Of a stretch of DNA of 18,641 bases, positions 15,856 through 18,641 are shown piece after piece. The translations under genes were made by a program, and so were the position numbers. Where the stretch lies: positions 1-18,641 of the forward strand of contig CAXTBW010000087.1 in NCBI GenBank assembly GCA_964242925.1, in the 5' to 3' direction. Below the pieces are notes generated by a model. That model saw only the letters and a program-made list of their open reading frames with translations, searched no databases and was not told the origin of the DNA. How positions within the stretch are numbered: the first letter of the stretch is position 1; each line of letters begins with the position of its first letter. Source of the stretch: LMUY01 sp964242925 (GTDB lineage: Bacteria; Pseudomonadota; Alphaproteobacteria; Acetobacterales; Acetobacteraceae).

Positions 15856-17298
15856 ATGCAGGTTACCGAGACCCTCTCCGACGGCCTGAAGCGCGGCTTC
15901 AGCATCGTCGTGCCCAACGCGGCCGTCGAGGACCGCCGCACCGCCAAACTGTCGGAGATCGGCCGCGAGTTGAGGCTGCCCGGCTTCCGGCCCGGCAAGG
16001 TGCCGGAGAAGGTCGTGCGCCAGCGCTACGGCGCCGCCGTGCTGTCCGAGGTGCTGGAAGACAGCGTGAACCAGGCGATGGAGCAGGTGCTGACCGAGCG
16101 CGGCCTGCGCCCTGCGAGCCAACCGAAGGTGGAGCTGACGACGATGCCGGCCACCGCCGACGCCGCCGTGGACCTGGCCTTCACGGTCGAGCTCGAGCTG
16201 CTGCCCGATATCGAGCCGCAGGATTTCACCACGCTGACGCTGACCCGGCTGAAGGCTGAACCGCCCGCCGACGGGGTCGAACGCGCCCTGGCCGACATCG
16301 CCGCCCGGCAGCGCACGCTGAGCCCGGTGGAGGAGGCGCGCCCGGCCGCAAAGGGCGAGACGCTGACGGTCGACTACACCGGCCGCATCGACGGCACGCC
16401 GTTCGTAGGCGGCGCCGGGACGGACGTGGACATCGAGGTCGCCGGCCCGAACTTCATCCCCGGGTTCACCGAGCAGATCGAGGGCATGGCGCCGGGCGAC
16501 ACCCGCACGATCGAGGTGACGTTCCCCGCCGAGTACGGCACTGCGGCCCTGGCGGGCAAGACGGCGCAATTCGAGATCGCGGCCAAGGCGCTCAAGACTG
16601 CCAGCGTGCCGCCGCTGGACGACGCCCTGGCCGAGAAGGTCGGGTTCGAGAGCCTGGACGAGCTGAAGGCGGCGCTGGGCCGGCAGATGCAGCGCGAGTT
16701 CGACGGCATGACGCGCATGCGGCTCAAGCGGGATCTGCTGGATCAGCTGTCCAAGGCCGCCGACTTCCCCGTGCCGCCCTCGATGGTTGAGAGCGAGTTC
16801 GGCCAGATCTGGGGCCGCGTCGAGGCCGACATGAAGGCGGGCAAGCTCGACAATGAGGACAAGGCGAAGGACGAGGAGACGCTGAAAGCGGATTACCGCG
16901 CCATCGCCGAACGCCGGGTGCGGCTGGGCTTGCTGTTGTCCGAGGTCGGGCGGCGCGAAGGCGTGCAGGTGTCGGCGGAGGAGATGACCCGGGCGATGCG
17001 CGCCGAGGCCGCGAAGTACCAGGGCCAGGAGGCTATGGTGATGGAGTTCTTCCGCAAGAACCCGCAGGCCGCCGACAGCCTGCGCGGGCCGATCTTCGAG
17101 GACAAGGTGGTGGATTACATCCTGGACCAGGCCACCATCGAGGACCGCACGGTGACGCCGTTGGAACTCGCCGCGGAGCCTGAGGAAGAGGCCAAGCCGG
17201 CTGAAACCGCGGTTGAAATCGTGCCCGAAGCGGAGCCGGAAACTGCGACCGACGCAGGGCCCGAAGCAGGGACGGAAGCGGCGACCGACTTGGCCTGA
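15856..17298 (+). CDS. tig: Trigger factor, ribosome-associated chaperone
   Basis: This is a 480-residue protein that binds the ribosome exit tunnel and shields new chains. The N-terminal ribosome-binding domain carries the signature GFRPGKVP at residues 43-50. The FKBP-like prolyl isomerase domain covers about 165-250: GETLTVDYTGRIDGTPFVGG, then NFIPGFTEQIEGM and FPAEYG. The C-terminal helical chaperone domain follows. The last 40 or so residues form an acidic Ala/Glu/Pro-rich tail, longer than in many homologues and probably disordered. Start ATG 15856 has an AGGA upstream. The gene lies 64 bp after tRNA-Leu and 93 bp before clpP, the standard order. Confidence 0.97.
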   Translation: MQVTETLSDGLKRGFSIVVPNAAVEDRRTAKLSEIGRELRLPGFRPGKVPEKVVRQRYGAAVLSEVLEDSVNQAMEQVLTERGLRPASQPKVELTTMPATADAAVDLAFTVELELLPDIEPQDFTTLTLTRLKAEPPADGVERALADIAARQRTLSPVEEARPAAKGETLTVDYTGRIDGTPFVGGAGTDVDIEVAGPNFIPGFTEQIEGMAPGDTRTIEVTFPAEYGTAALAGKTAQFEIAAKALKTASVPPLDDALAEKVGFESLDELKAALGRQMQREFDGMTRMRLKRDLLDQLSKAADFPVPPSMVESEFGQIWGRVEADMKAGKLDNEDKAKDEETLKADYRAIAERRVRLGLLLSEVGRREGVQVSAEEMTRAMRAEAAKYQGQEAMVMEFFRKNPQAADSLRGPIFEDKVVDYILDQATIEDRTVTPLELAAEPEEEAKPAETAVEIVPEAEPETATDAGPEAGTEAATDLA

Positions 17299-17308
17299 GA
17301 CCGTTGGA

Positions 17309-17336
17309 CTGGAAGCGCGCCGCCGACGCGCTATTT
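17309..17336 (+). promoter_or_regulatory. Candidate heat-shock-type promoter before clpP, overlapping a small hairpin
   Basis: CTGGAA (17309-17314) and CTATTT (17331-17336) are 16 bases apart and resemble the sigma-32 consensus of alphaproteobacteria with mismatches. The same segment contains AGCGCG (17314-17319) and CGCGCT (17327-17332), a six-base-pair hairpin followed by ATTTACATT that could be a weak tig terminator. Both readings are tentative. Confidence 0.3.
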
Positions 17337-17391
17337 ACATTCAGGCGTCGCCATCCAATCTGGGGCGTCCTGTTGACCGAGGAAGCCGACC

Positions 17392-18027
17392 ATGAGGGAT
17401 CGCCACCCTATCGAGACCTACAACTCGCTCGTGCCCATGGTGGTCGAGCAGTCCGCGCGGGGTGAGCGGGCCTACGACATCTATTCCCGCCTGCTCGCCG
17501 AGCGCATCATCTTCCTGACCGGCCCTGTCTACGACGAGATGAGCGCGCTGATCTGCGCTCAGCTCTTGTTCCTGGAAAGCGCCAATCCCGGCAAGGACAT
17601 CTCGTTCTATATCAACAGCCCGGGCGGCGTCGTCTCTGCCGGCCTGGCGATCTACGACACCATGCAATACGTCCGCAGTCCGGTGAGCACGGTGTGCATC
17701 GGCCAGGCCGCGTCGATGGGGAGCCTGCTGCTCTGCGCCGGCGCCAAGGACAAGCGGTTCGCCTTGCCGAACGCGCGCATCATGGTGCACCAGCCCTCCG
17801 GCGGCGCGCAGGGCCAGGCGGCGGACATCGAGATCCAGGCGCGGGAAATCCTGGCGCTGCGCGGACGGCTCAACAATTTGTACGTGAAGCACACGGGGCA
17901 GGAATTGAGCACGATCGAGCGCAAGCTAGAGCGCGACAGCTTCATGTCCGCCGAGGAAGCGCGCGATTTCGGCTTGGTCGACACCGTCGTCGAGAATCGG
18001 CCAGTCCCCGCCGATATGATCAAGTGA
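17392..18027 (+). CDS. clpP: ATP-dependent Clp protease proteolytic subunit
   Basis: This is a 211-residue serine protease subunit that forms the double seven-subunit ring of ClpXP/ClpAP. The triad is visible: Ser108 in GQAASMGS, His133 in IMVHQPSGG and Asp182 in ERDSFMS. Other family marks are FLTGPVYDEMSALICAQLLFLE, YINSPGGVVSAGLAIYDTM and the GLVDTVV near the C-terminus. Length is normal. GAGGA lies about eight bases before the ATG at 17392. It sits between tig and clpX as in most proteobacteria; substrates reach it through ClpX. Confidence 0.98.
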   Translation: MRDRHPIETYNSLVPMVVEQSARGERAYDIYSRLLAERIIFLTGPVYDEMSALICAQLLFLESANPGKDISFYINSPGGVVSAGLAIYDTMQYVRSPVSTVCIGQAASMGSLLLCAGAKDKRFALPNARIMVHQPSGGAQGQAADIEIQAREILALRGRLNNLYVKHTGQELSTIERKLERDSFMSAEEARDFGLVDTVVENRPVPADMIK

Positions 18028-18032
18028 GGCAC

Positions 18033-18078
18033 GGCGCGCGAGTCGCTCCCGGACGAACCGTCCCGGGTTTCGCGCGCC
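18033..18078. other. Nested inverted repeat between clpP and clpX
   Basis: The outer arms GGCGCGCGA (18033-18041) and TCGCGCGCC (18070-18078) are perfectly complementary. The inner arms CCCGG (18048-18052) and CCGGG (18063-18067) are as well. The fold starts five bases after the clpP stop. No T-run follows, so it could be an attenuator, an mRNA processing or stability element, or a partial terminator that sets the clpP/clpX ratio. Confidence 0.65.
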
Positions 18079-18157
18079 TGCCCTGCCGCCTTGTTTCTGC
18101 CGCCATGCGGTCTAAGGTTCTGATGGTCCCTGGCTACTGCCCGGGGGTGGAGTGTTC

Positions 18158-18641
<484 letters not shown>

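Overview
The window is a GC-rich chromosomal scaffold from an alphaproteobacterium. Gene content and order fit Rhodospirillales/Acetobacterales, but this placement is inferred from gene families, not from a phylogeny. The strongest marker is tRNA-Leu(UAG) - tig - clpP - clpX at the right end. A block of exactly 100 Ns (7846-7945) is an assembly gap of unknown true length.

Layout. 1-1733 (minus): a small hypothetical gene, a GNAT acetyltransferase and the N-terminal half of an M3-family oligoendopeptidase F that runs off the left edge. 1889-2335 (plus): a small exported four-cysteine protein. 2502-3839 (minus): purB. 3838-4461 (plus): a TerC/YjbE-family membrane protein whose start codon shares the tetramer CATG with the purB start. 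4493-5791 (plus): an M19 dipeptidase with an extra N-terminal module before an internal Tat-like signal. 5824-7122 (plus): an O-acetylhomoserine sulfhydrylase. 7314-7751 (minus): a CopD-family membrane protein. A 22-bp tandem repeat surrounds the gap between this gene and the next.

8028-14303 (plus) is a tightly packed run of five genes: two half-size chromate transporters overlapping by 8 bp, the bifunctional NAD(P)HX repair enzyme Nnr overlapping by ATGA, malonyl-CoA decarboxylase, and a single-chain thiamine-diphosphate E1 enzyme of the AceE/transketolase type that starts inside the decarboxylase stop codon (TGATG). Next come an AT-rich pocket with a possible small membrane protein and an IclR-type regulator (minus), then the tRNA and the protein quality-control genes.

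Most genes are housekeeping. The less ordinary features are the CATG-shared divergent starts, the translationally coupled decarboxylase/E1 pair, the dipeptidase fusion, the 22-bp tandem array at the scaffold gap, two copies of a dispersed palindromic repeat (both at convergent gene junctions), and a long nested inverted repeat between clpP and clpX. I found no CRISPR array, transposase, integrase, phage gene or rRNA.
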